This document shows, piece after piece, positions 1 to 7,206 of a stretch of DNA of 8,200 nucleotides (the stretch's first letter is position 1; each line of letters begins with the position of its first letter). The position numbers and the translations under genes are program-made. This stretch comes from PWQG01 sp051747985 (GTDB lineage: Bacteria; Pseudomonadota; Gammaproteobacteria; Pseudomonadales; Pseudohongiellaceae). The notes beneath the pieces were generated by a model. That model worked only from the letters and a program-made list of their open reading frames with translations. It had not been told where the DNA came from and did no database searches. The stretch is from the NCBI GenBank assembly GCA_051747985.1, contig JBNJGU010000135.1, forward strand, positions 1-8,200, written 5' to 3'.

Positions 1-339
1 GCGGAGGATATGATCGAACGGATGCGCTCCAATCCACAGGGCGTGACCGTCGGTGGATACATGGCGGCCTCGGGAGCGACTTCCGCCGCCTGCTTGAGCG
101 CCGCGGGCTGTTCCGCCGGTGCCATGGCCCTGCATGACCTGGCTGAGTGGCAGGCGGCGCTGGCCAATGCGCTGCCATCCGGCACCGGTCGTGTCTGTGT
201 CGATTCCAGCCCGCGGGATGGTTCGGCGACCGCTGCCGCCTGCGACGGAGCCGGGGATCTGGTCGCCGTCAAGATCTGGTGGGATGATGATCGTGATGGC
301 ACGGCGAACCAGCGTTATGTGATGACATACCAGCCGTGA
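1..339 (+). CDS. pilV: PilV-type minor prepilin, 3' part (5' end outside window)
   Basis: This is the C-terminal 112 residues of a type IV pilus minor pilin; the reading frame is open from base 1, so the class III leader and N-terminal helix lie to the left. The visible start, AEDMIERMRSNP, matches the segment that follows the N-terminal helix in PilV proteins, and the Cys-containing ACLSAAGC stretch followed by HDLAEWQAALANALPSGTG is also typical of PilV. The tail has a short beta segment (VAVKIWW) followed by an Asp-rich DDDRDG loop that resembles a calcium-binding loop. PilV is one of the minor pilins that prime pilus assembly at the inner membrane and stay at the tip with PilW, PilX and PilY1. 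The stop TGA lies just before the pilW ribosome binding site. The internal ATG at base 10 is not the true start, because the family homology runs through it. Confidence 0.85.
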   Translation, partial: AEDMIERMRSNPQGVTVGGYMAASGATSAACLSAAGCSAGAMALHDLAEWQAALANALPSGTGRVCVDSSPRDGSATAAACDGAGDLVAVKIWWDDDRDGTANQRYVMTYQP

Positions 340-344
340 GTCCG

Positions 345-349
345 AGGAG
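345..349 (+). promoter_or_regulatory. Ribosome binding site that fixes the pilW start
   Basis: AGGAG within GAGGAGAGG sits 7 bases upstream of GTG at 357. It favours that GTG over the in-frame GTG at 336, which overlaps the pilV stop (GTGA) but has no recognisable Shine-Dalgarno sequence. Confidence 0.7.
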
Positions 350-356
350 AGGAACA

Positions 357-1505
357 GTGCGTCGATCCATGACATTTCCGGGTGCCTGCAAAGGTCTGAC
401 ACTGGTTGAACTGCTGGTGGCCATGGCGTTGGGCCTGACTCTGGCGGCCGGTGTCACCCAGATCTATGTCAGTAATCACCAGACGCAGCGCGACCAGGAA
501 GCGCATCTGCGGATGCAGGAAAACGGGCGTTTCGCCATGCATTTCCTGGCGCAGGAGATCCGGATGGCGGGCTATATGGGCTGCCTCAGCGCGATCGAGC
601 CGGACAATATCACCAATACGCTGGATGGAGCCCCGCCTTCGTTCCAGCCGGGTGATGGCATCCAGGGGTGGGAGGCGAACCATGGCAATGGCACGGCGCC
701 GGGTGTGGTTTCCAACAGCGTCGATGACCGCGCGCTCGAGAACACGTCAGCCGGCAACTGGGGGACCAGCGGGGGCAATGTGCTGGACAACATGGCGGCG
801 ATGCCGGGCAGCGACATCATCCGGGTCTGGAACACGTCGGGCGGCGGTGCCACCATCAACGATGTATCCGGCGGCGCCATGACAGTGGTCAACTCGACGA
901 TCACGGATCTGGAGGATGGTGACATCCTGCTGCTGAGTGACTGCGAACGGGCCGACTGGGCCCAGGCCTGCAATGTTCAGGAAATCTCTGGCGGAGCCAG
1001 CATCAATTCAGTCCTGTCCGCCGGTTGCGTGCCCGGCAACGATGTGACCGCTGGGCTGGGTACGACGGCGGGTGGCGAGCTGGTGAAGCTGCAGGGAACC
1101 ATGTTCTACATCAGCAAGCGGGGTGGGGATGCCGATAACCCCCCGGCCCTGTTCCGCCGCCAGCTGAATGATCAGGCCAGTCTGGGAACGCCAGAAGAGC
1201 TGGTGGAGGGAATCGAGAGCATGCAGGTGCTTTACGGCATCAACGTCGACAACGACAGTCAACGCAGTGTCGACACGTGGTTGACGGCGACCCAGGTACC
1301 GGACTGGGAACGGGTGGTCGCCGCCCGTATCAGCGTGCTGGTGCAGTCCATCGAGGATAATCTGGCGCCCGCGCCGCAGCCTTACCGCTTCAACGGCGTG
1401 GTGTACGATGGCAGTGCAGGCAACGGGGCACTGCCGGATGACAATCGCTATCGGCGGGTATTCACCACGACCATTACCTTGCGCAACCGGGCGGTGGGAC
1501 GATGA
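357..1505 (+). CDS. pilW: PilW-type minor prepilin
   Basis: This encodes a 382-residue type IV pilus minor pilin if it starts at the GTG at 357, which has a strong Shine-Dalgarno 7 bases upstream; starting at GTG 336 would add seven residues. The class III leader ends at Gly13, giving KG^LTLVELLVAMALG, with the conserved Glu at position +5 of the mature protein and a hydrophobic helix to about residue 35. After the helix come RMQENGRFAMHFLAQEIRMAGY and the MGC motif typical of PilW. The rest is a long Gly/Asn/Ser-rich beta domain with three more cysteines (DCERADWAQAC and AGC), which probably form disulfides in the periplasm. The C-terminal part (EELVEGIESMQVLYGI, then RRVFTTTITLRNRAV) matches the usual PilW ending. 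PilW belongs to the tip-priming complex with PilV, PilX, PilE and PilY1. The stop overlaps the pilX start (ATGA), suggesting translational coupling. Confidence 0.92.
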   Translation: MRRSMTFPGACKGLTLVELLVAMALGLTLAAGVTQIYVSNHQTQRDQEAHLRMQENGRFAMHFLAQEIRMAGYMGCLSAIEPDNITNTLDGAPPSFQPGDGIQGWEANHGNGTAPGVVSNSVDDRALENTSAGNWGTSGGNVLDNMAAMPGSDIIRVWNTSGGGATINDVSGGAMTVVNSTITDLEDGDILLLSDCERADWAQACNVQEISGGASINSVLSAGCVPGNDVTAGLGTTAGGELVKLQGTMFYISKRGGDADNPPALFRRQLNDQASLGTPEELVEGIESMQVLYGINVDNDSQRSVDTWLTATQVPDWERVVAARISVLVQSIEDNLAPAPQPYRFNGVVYDGSAGNGALPDDNRYRRVFTTTITLRNRAVGR

Positions 1506-2089
1506 GTATCTTTACGAGCAGCATGGGCCGCGGCCCGGTATCACCCGGCCATGGGGAGCAGTCCGGCGCGATATTGATATTCTGTCTCGTGTTTCTGCTC
1601 GTTCTCACCATGATGGGGATCGGCAGCATGGAGTCCACCATCCTGGAGGAACGCATGACAGGCAACATGCAGGATCAACATGCGGCATTTCAGGCGGCGG
1701 AGTCGGCGCTGACGGAGGCGGAACAGTGGTTGGCGGGAGAGGTATTGTGGCCCCCCCCCAGCGACGACGGGGCCACCGGGGTCTGGGTGCGCGAAGCCAT
1801 GGACCCGGATGTGGGCAATTCCATTCCCTGGTGGCGCGAGTCCAGCCGCCGCACGGCCACCTGGTGGCAGAACAACGCCCGTGTCGCTCCCGGTGCGCCG
1901 GATCTGGCCTCGGCGCCGCGTTTTGTCATCGAGGAGTACCGGGTGGCCACCACGGGTGAATCAGTGGCGCTGGGCACGGGTGTGCAGGATCGCAGCCGTG
2001 TATTCCATCGCATAACGGCACGGGGTGTCGGACGTGATGACACCTCGGTCGTGGAACTGCAGTCAACTTTCGTGCGCAGTTACGAGTAA
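1502..2089 (+). CDS. pilX: PilX-type minor prepilin (GspK-like priming pilin)
   Basis: This is a 195-residue minor pilin. The leader ends at Gly22 (EQSG^AILIFCLVFLLVLTMMG), followed by the family block STILEERMTGNMQDQHAAFQ and AAESALTEAE, which is diagnostic for the PilX N-terminal region. The mature protein has Phe, not Glu, at position +5; lack of this Glu is seen in the PilX/GspK class, which is thought to cap the growing fibre. The only cysteine lies in the membrane helix. The ATG overlaps the pilW stop and has only a weak upstream purine run, so coupled initiation is likely. The leader is fairly long; the ATG at 1523 is a possible shorter start. A run of nine C at 1751-1759, read as three prolines, is unusual and is treated separately. 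In other systems PilX and PilY1 interact and jointly promote pilus priming, which fits pilY1 lying directly downstream. Confidence 0.93.
   Translation: MSIFTSSMGRGPVSPGHGEQSGAILIFCLVFLLVLTMMGIGSMESTILEERMTGNMQDQHAAFQAAESALTEAEQWLAGEVLWPPPSDDGATGVWVREAMDPDVGNSIPWWRESSRRTATWWQNNARVAPGAPDLASAPRFVIEEYRVATTGESVALGTGVQDRSRVFHRITARGVGRDDTSVVELQSTFVRSYE
1751..1759 (+). repeat. Run of nine C inside pilX
   Basis: The nine consecutive C are read in frame as Pro-Pro-Pro after Leu-Trp. It is the longest homopolymer I see in the window. Gain or loss of one base would replace the C-terminal half of PilX with an out-of-frame tail ending near base 1959 or 2015. Confidence 0.9.
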
Positions 2090-2115
2090 CCGCCATGGCG
2101 AAGATGGGAGACAGA

Positions 2116-5100
2116 ATGAAGGCCACATCCCGATATGATCACGTGTTCCAGTCCATGCATGTGGTGACAGCCTGGTTACTGGCCGTGGTGATGCTGGCTG
2201 TGCCGGCCAGTCACGCGGCACCGTTGCAGCTTTCCGATGGACCGCTGTTCCTCGGCGTCAATGCCGATCCGAACGTGTTTTTCATTGTGGATGACTCCGG
2301 GTCCATGGACTGGGAGGTAATGGTCGGGGAGCAGACCTATTACCTGAACTACTGGCAAGAGGCCGGCGTCGACAATCATAACGATGGCACCTGGCTGGCC
2401 TTCGCCGACAGCGGTACCTGCACTGGCAGGCGTACATTCGTCTATTACTTCAGAAATCAGGACAATGCCTACAACAGTTGCGTGTATGCGGATCTGGAGC
2501 GCAGTGATCAGGCGGAACTGCGGGATTGGCGGGTGCGGTCATCGGATTTTAATCTGTTGTATTACAATCCCTCGATCGATTACCAGCCCTGGTCCGGCAT
2601 GCCGGATGCCAGTTTCACGGCCGCACGCAGCAATCCTCAGCCGGGCACTGCTGGTTACTCCCTGACGCGGGATCTGACCGGGTTCCGGTATGACGTGGTG
2701 ATCGATGACAAAGGCTATTCGGGCAATCTGCCCGCCGGTCCATCCAGTGCAACCGATGGTGCCAATGGTCGGGTGGACCTGTTCGATTCCCGCGTCCGTC
2801 ATACCGTGGACGACAGCGGCGTGACCGCCGAGGTTTTCACCACGGCGTCCGCGGCGGAAATGGAGAACCTGGGCACCAGTTGTACCGTTCAGAGTGCATC
2901 AGCGTCCGTGCCATACGCGGACTGTTTCGGTACCACCGCGCAGAGCTCCGCGGTCTCCGGCAGTGATACGGATGCCTACGGCCGCACAGCGGCGGAGACG
3001 CGTCAGAACATCGCCAACTGGTACCAGTATCATCGCAAGCGCTCCTCGGTGACGCGCGATGCGATCTCGCAGGTGGTCAACGTGTCGCCATCCAGCCGAT
3101 TCGGATTGGGTCTCATCAATGACTACGAGGATCTGTTCATACCGGTCCCCGACGAGAATGTCGATGGATATGGTGCCCACAACGAGGCGTTGTTACAGGA
3201 GTTTCGCTCTCACGGCTGGCAGGCGCTGGGCACACCGCTGCGCAGAGGCCTGCAGCGCGTAGGGCAGTATTACGAAGGATTGCTTGATTTCCCCGACCCG
3301 ATCATTTCGGCCTGTCAGCAGAATTTCAGTGTGCTGTTCACGGATGGGTACTGGAGTGGCGGAGACCCGTCTTCTGCCATCGGGGATTCTGATGGTGATG
3401 GCACTGCCCTGACACTGGCGGATGTCGCGCACCACTACTATGAACGGGATCTCAGTCCGCTCCCTGACCAGGTGCCGACTTCCACTGCCGATGATGCGGA
3501 TCATCAGCACATGGTGACTTTTGGCGTGGCATTCGGTGTCCAGGGGCTGCTTGAGGATACCAATGACGACTGGTGGCCCGATCCCGCCCTGACCGAATCG
3601 GATGACTGGGGTAATCCGTTTGCCAGTGATCCGGAAAAGATCGACGATCTATGGCACGCTGCCTACAACAGTCGTGGGCTGTTCGTCTCGGCCCAGTCTC
3701 CCGGAGAGGTGGCCGGCTCCATAAGAGAAGCCATGTCCGTCATTGCCGACCGTATCGGCTCTTCCGCGTCCGTGGCCAGTAATTCCGGTGTGTTGAGCAC
3801 GGAGAGTCTGCTGTATCAGGCCCGGTTCGACAGCAGTGACTGGAGTGGTCAATTATTGGCCTTCCGGATCAATCCGGACGGATCGGTGGTGTCCGAACCG
3901 GTCTGGAATGCCGGCAGTGTGCTCAATGGACAGCACTACAGTCTCGGCAGGAGCATACTGACCTTCAATCGTGACATTGGTGAATCGGGCGCGGGTATTC
4001 CGTTCCGTTGGCCCGAGCAGTACCGCAGTCCCGACCCCGACAGTGAAATGTCCCCCGGTCAGGTAGAAGCGCTGATGCGCTATGCGCCCCATCCGGTCGA
4101 TGCCACGGATGCCACTGAAGTGGCCGAAAACCAGGCCTATGGAAGAGCATTGACGGACTATCTGCGCGGACAACGTGACAACGAGACAGACGGGTTCGGA
4201 TTCCGGCAACGGACGCGGGTATTGGGTGATATCATCAACTCCGATCCACGCTTCGTCGGACCACCTCGATTCCACTATCCCGACAACATCGCACCGAAGC
4301 CCTACAGTGCATTCAGGGAGCGTAACGATGACAGGCAATCCGTGGTGTATGTGGGAGCCAATGACGGGATGTTGCACGGGTTCAACGAGGACACGGGCGA
4401 GGAGGTGCTCGCCTATGTACCACAGCCGGTATTTGAACGGCTGCCTGAATTGAGCCAGACGGACTATTCACATCGCTATTACGTGGACGGCGGCATCAAT
4501 ATCGTGGATGCCTATCTGCCCGGCGTCAGTGATCCGGCCAGTACCGGGACCGGAGCCTGGCGCAGTGTGTTGGCGGGTGGACTGGGTAAGGGCGGCCAGG
4601 GTGTGTTCGCGCTGGATGTGACCGACCCTGCCCGATTCAGCGAGGCAAGCGCGGAGCAGCTGGTGTTGTGGGAGTTCACGGACGAGGATGATGCTGACCT
4701 CGGATACACCTATGGGCGGCCCCAGATTGCGAAAATGGCCAATGGCCGCTGGGCCGCGGTCTTCGGTAACGGGTACAACAACACCGTGACCGACGGTGCG
4801 TCCAGCACCACCGGTCATGCGGCCTTGTTCATTGTCGATCTGGAGACCGGTGAGCTGATCCGGAAGATCAGCACCGGGAGTGGCGAAACGGACTCGCCCA
4901 ATGGGCTGGCAACGCCGGTGATGGTCAGCGAGACCGGCGGACAGACCGTGGATACGATCTATGCCGGAGACCTGCGGGGTCAGCTCTGGAAGTTCGATGT
5001 CAGTGCCGGGAATAGCGGACAGTGGGATGTGGCCCATTCCCAGGGCAATACGCCGCTGCCGCTGTTCACCACGGCGGCAGGTCAACCCATCACCTCTCAG

Positions 5101-5808
5101 CCACAGATCACCAATCATCCGAGCGGTCGGGACGGGTTCATGCTGTTTTTCGGCACGGGCAAATACCTCGAGCTCGGCGACAACAGCCCCACCGGCGCCA
5201 GCACACAGTCCTTTTACGGTATCTGGGACGATGGAGATTCGCGCGTGACCGACAGCGACCTGCTGGAGCAGTCCATACTGAATCAGTATGTGGAATCCTT
5301 CGATCGTGACGGTGATGAGGTCGAGGAAACGGACTATACGCTTCGCGAGGTAAGCGATCGGCAGATCGACTTTGACACCCAGAAGGGCTGGAAAATCGAT
5401 CTGATGCCGGAGCAGATCCAGGGGGTGGACAACAGCAGTAATTTTGGAGAGAAGGTGGTCAGCAACGCGCTGGTCCGCGACGGACGGGTGATTTTCACTA
5501 CCTTGCTGCCATCGCAACAACCCTGCGATTTCGGCGGTGGCAGTTTCGTCATGCAACTGGATTTCCGCAATGGTGGCAAACTGCCGTTTCCGGCTTTCGA
5601 TCTCAACGGCGATGGTGCCTTTGACAGCGCGGATGGCGATGCTTCTGGGCGGATGAGCGATATCGGCATTGTCCCCACGCCCAGCGTCCTATCCGATGTC
5701 ACGCAGGATTTCGCGGTGATCAGCGGCAGCAGCGGAGATCTGGATGTCATCGATCTGAATATCGGTATCACCGCCACGGGCCGTCAATCGTGGCGACAAC
5801 TGGAGTAA
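2116..5808 (+). CDS. pilY1: PilY1 tip adhesin/mechanosensor (VWA domain plus PilC-type beta-propeller)
   Basis: The product is about 1230 residues from ATG 2116, which has GGGAG 5 bases upstream; ATGs at 2095 and 2104 are in frame but less well supported. A Sec signal peptide covers residues 1-34 (hydrophobic AWLLAVVMLAV, then ASHA^A). A von Willebrand A domain follows, with MIDAS DDSGS at 59-63, Thr373 in GTPLRRGL and Asp410 in FTDGYW. The domain is split by an insertion of about 220 residues that carries Cys102, 122, 256 and 270. From about residue 560 the protein becomes the PilY1/PilC C-terminal beta-propeller, with YVGANDGMLHGF at 745, YAGDLRGQLWKFD at 949 and FGTGKYL at 1012. Acidic loops DSDGDG (424), DRDGDEVEE (1063) and DLNGDGAFDSAD (1162) look like calcium sites; the one at 1063 matches the place and form of the calcium loop of P. 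aeruginosa PilY1. No RGD tripeptide is present. PilY1 is exported, associates with the minor-pilin tip complex, and governs adhesion, pilus retraction and surface sensing. The sequence is visibly acidic. Confidence 0.97.
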   Translation: MKATSRYDHVFQSMHVVTAWLLAVVMLAVPASHAAPLQLSDGPLFLGVNADPNVFFIVDDSGSMDWEVMVGEQTYYLNYWQEAGVDNHNDGTWLAFADSGTCTGRRTFVYYFRNQDNAYNSCVYADLERSDQAELRDWRVRSSDFNLLYYNPSIDYQPWSGMPDASFTAARSNPQPGTAGYSLTRDLTGFRYDVVIDDKGYSGNLPAGPSSATDGANGRVDLFDSRVRHTVDDSGVTAEVFTTASAAEMENLGTSCTVQSASASVPYADCFGTTAQSSAVSGSDTDAYGRTAAETRQNIANWYQYHRKRSSVTRDAISQVVNVSPSSRFGLGLINDYEDLFIPVPDENVDGYGAHNEALLQEFRSHGWQALGTPLRRGLQRVGQYYEGLLDFPDPIISACQQNFSVLFTDGYWSGGDPSSAIGDSDGDGTALTLADVAHHYYERDLSPLPDQVPTSTADDADHQHMVTFGVAFGVQGLLEDTNDDWWPDPALTESDDWGNPFASDPEKIDDLWHAAYNSRGLFVSAQSPGEVAGSIREAMSVIADRIGSSASVASNSGVLSTESLLYQARFDSSDWSGQLLAFRINPDGSVVSEPVWNAGSVLNGQHYSLGRSILTFNRDIGESGAGIPFRWPEQYRSPDPDSEMSPGQVEALMRYAPHPVDATDATEVAENQAYGRALTDYLRGQRDNETDGFGFRQRTRVLGDIINSDPRFVGPPRFHYPDNIAPKPYSAFRERNDDRQSVVYVGANDGMLHGFNEDTGEEVLAYVPQPVFERLPELSQTDYSHRYYVDGGINIVDAYLPGVSDPASTGTGAWRSVLAGGLGKGGQGVFALDVTDPARFSEASAEQLVLWEFTDEDDADLGYTYGRPQIAKMANGRWAAVFGNGYNNTVTDGASSTTGHAALFIVDLETGELIRKISTGSGETDSPNGLATPVMVSETGGQTVDTIYAGDLRGQLWKFDVSAGNSGQWDVAHSQGNTPLPLFTTAAGQPITSQPQITNHPSGRDGFMLFFGTGKYLELGDNSPTGASTQSFYGIWDDGDSRVTDSDLLEQSILNQYVESFDRDGDEVEETDYTLREVSDRQIDFDTQKGWKIDLMPEQIQGVDNSSNFGEKVVSNALVRDGRVIFTTLLPSQQPCDFGGGSFVMQLDFRNGGKLPFPAFDLNGDGAFDSADGDASGRMSDIGIVPTPSVLSDVTQDFAVISGSSGDLDVIDLNIGITATGRQSWRQLE

Positions 5809-5813
5809 TGGTC

Positions 5814-6164
5814 ATGAATCTGATCAGAATCGGCATCCTGTCGGTACTGCTACAGCTGGGATTGCTGGCGGCGGTGGCCGCGGCGCAGCCGGAGCGTGAT
5901 ACTGACCGTTCGCCACAGACGTCGTCCCGGCAGACCGGAACGATCGAGGTGTTGCAGCAGGATTCAGGTACCATCGGTATATCCGGCACCCGATATACGG
6001 TGGATCAAGAGCGCACTCGGGTTTCTCTGGAGGAGCGCCAGCTGCGTCTGCATCATCTGGATATCGGCATGGTGGTGGCGTACAGCACGGATGGTTCGGG
6101 CACCCTGTTGCGGATTGAGCTGCTGGGGCCGGCGGACATGTTGCGTGAACTGGATCAACATTGA
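5814..6164 (+). CDS. Small secreted PilY2-like protein
   Basis: This is a 116-residue protein encoded between pilY1 and pilE, the place occupied by pilY2 in P. aeruginosa. ATG 5814 has TGGAG 8 bases upstream, inside the end of pilY1; ATG 5808 overlaps the pilY1 stop as TAATG and is an alternative start. A signal peptide covers residues 1-24 (hydrophobic ILSVLLQLGLLAAVAAA, then a Gln-Pro start). A polar linker follows, and then a compact domain from about residue 46 (GTIEVLQQDSGTIGISGTRY through LDIGMVVAYSTDGSGTLLRI), whose alternating beta-strand pattern suggests a small periplasmic barrel. It has no cysteine and no pilin leader. The PilY2 assignment rests on position, size and secretion rather than on a motif I can verify. 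It may help PilY1 or minor-pilin assembly, but its molecular role is not known. Confidence 0.7.
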   Translation: MNLIRIGILSVLLQLGLLAAVAAAQPERDTDRSPQTSSRQTGTIEVLQQDSGTIGISGTRYTVDQERTRVSLEERQLRLHHLDIGMVVAYSTDGSGTLLRIELLGPADMLRELDQH

Positions 6165-6170
6165 GGTGAG
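6163..6170 (+). promoter_or_regulatory. Shine-Dalgarno-like sequence upstream of pilE
   Basis: GAGGTGAG overlaps the stop of the preceding gene. It lies 14 bases from ATG 6184, which is long, but only about 5 bases from an in-frame TTG at 6175. Either could be the pilE start; the TTG would add three residues to the leader. Confidence 0.5.
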
Positions 6171-6183
6171 CGGTTTGCGGTGG

Positions 6184-6626
6184 ATGAAGGGTATGCACGA
6201 TCAACGCGGGTTGCGGCAATCCGGGTTCAGTCTGGTGGAGCTGCTGATCGTTGTCACCATCATTGGCGTGCTGCTGACCGTGGCCCTGCCTTCGTATCGG
6301 CAGTTCGTGCGCGATAGTGGGAGGACGGAGGCGCAGCGGCTCCTGATGAAGTGGCCGCGGACCAGGAACGGTTCTACTCGCTCAACAACAGCTATTCCAC
6401 CAATGCGGGACCGATGTCCGATCCCGCCGTGGCGGACCGATTGTCGGAGAGTGGACTGTACGAGGTCTCCGTGGCTGCCTGCGCCGGCGGCAGCATCAGC
6501 GACTGTTTCGTGGCCACCGCCACACCGCGGGGCGATCAGGCCAATGACAGCTGCACCACCCTGACCATCGATCACACAGGCCGCAAGGGGGCAACCGGCG
6601 ATACGGTCGACAACTGCTGGCGATAG
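6184..6626 (+). pseudogene. pilE: PilE-type minor prepilin, broken by a one-base frameshift
   Basis: The first half encodes a class III leader and pilin helix: RQSG^FSLVELLIVVTIIG, with Glu at position +5, followed by LPSYRQFVRDSGRTEAQRLLM. The frame then breaks after ATG at 6346-6348. The continuation is found in the neighbouring frame from 6351 as VAADQERFYSLNNSYSTN and ends with VDNCWR and a TAG stop at 6624-6626, the usual Cys-Trp ending of PilE-like pilins. One extra G between 6348 and 6349 would restore ...LLMEVAADQERFYS... and give a normal protein of about 147 residues with four cysteines. As written, translation continues into a Pro/Arg-rich false tail and stops at 6564. Both halves look conserved, so the lesion is recent or is a sequence error. 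PilE is one of the minor pilins of the tip-priming complex and is the last gene of the operon. Confidence 0.92.
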
Positions 6627-6642
6627 TGCCACATGGCGCGCT

Positions 6643-7206
6643 TCAGGAGCAATCCAGCGGCTGTCCCCGGCTGTTTTCCCTGATGCCATCACCATCGTGG
6701 TCCCTGGCCCGCCGGATTCTGCCCGCCGCATTGACCACCAGTTGACGCGCCTGGTCGTCGACGCCATTCAAGGGACACCAGGTGAAGTTGCCACTCTGAT
6801 GGCGGACCTGTCCCCGGCTGTTGATGATCAGGTATTGCCGGTTACCGAAGGCACGCCAGCGCAACGTGCCCCGCACATCCGGCCAGTGCAGTCGGTGAAT
6901 GAGCCTTGAGGCGGATGCGAGTCGGGTACCGTCGCGGTCCAGGAAGGCGATCGCGCCCTGCTGCCAAGGACCACCGCACTCCAATGATTCCGGCGCGGCC
7001 GGACAGACGGTGACCCGGGTGCTCTCCCGGATCGCCGTGGTGCGTGCCGCATTGATGAGCCCCGACAGCTCCGTGATCACCTGACGACCCTGTTCCCGAC
7101 CAATCAGGGGTTGCCAGGCGGGCAGGGCCGTCACCGCCAGGACTGATATAATGGTCAACGCAAACAGTAATTCTGTCAGCGACAGACCTTGTATGCTTCG
7201 GATCAT
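6643..7206 (-). CDS. fimT: FimT/GspH-family prepilin with C-terminal GRxR motif
   Basis: The product is 187 residues from the ATG at 7206, with AGGGAA 8 bases upstream; a GTG at 7233 is in frame but less likely. The short class III leader gives IQG^LSLTELLFALTIISVL with Glu at +5. The FimT/GspH domain follows, with LINAARTTAIRESTRVTVCP, then ECGGPWQQGAIAFLDRDG, and a C-terminal WCPLNGVDDQARQLVVNA strand. Residues 162-165 read GRIR, matching the GRxR motif described in Legionella FimT, where the basic C-terminal tail binds DNA during natural transformation. After it comes RARDHDGDGIRE, an acidic calcium-loop-like motif, and a Cys near the end. The gene faces pilE with only 16 bases between the stops and diverges from thiO. 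A role in DNA uptake or as a minor pilin is inferred; a FimU- or GspH-like role is the alternative. Confidence 0.87.
   Translation of the reverse strand: MIRSIQGLSLTELLFALTIISVLAVTALPAWQPLIGREQGRQVITELSGLINAARTTAIRESTRVTVCPAAPESLECGGPWQQGAIAFLDRDGTRLASASRLIHRLHWPDVRGTLRWRAFGNRQYLIINSRGQVRHQSGNFTWCPLNGVDDQARQLVVNAAGRIRRARDHDGDGIRENSRGQPLDCS

Noticed and set aside
1408..1959. Open frame of 183 codons on the plus strand across the pilW-pilX junction
   Set aside because: It overlaps two well-recognised pilin genes in another frame, and its translation is low-complexity Gly/Arg/His without family features.
4468..5556. Long open frame of 362 codons on the minus strand inside pilY1
   Set aside because: It lies fully antisense to the strongly supported beta-propeller domain, shows no recognisable domain and has a His/Arg/Gly/Ile-rich composition typical of a codon-bias shadow.
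6340..6356. Programmed -1 ribosomal frameshift in pilE
   Set aside because: A -1 slip after ATG 6346-6348 would restore the protein exactly, but there is no slippery heptamer (CTC CTG ATG AAG) and I see no downstream stem-loop; a one-base deletion is simpler.
6628..6637. GCCACATGGC as a terminator hairpin between pilE and fimT
   Set aside because: The stem is only four base pairs with a two-base loop and no T run follows on either strand.
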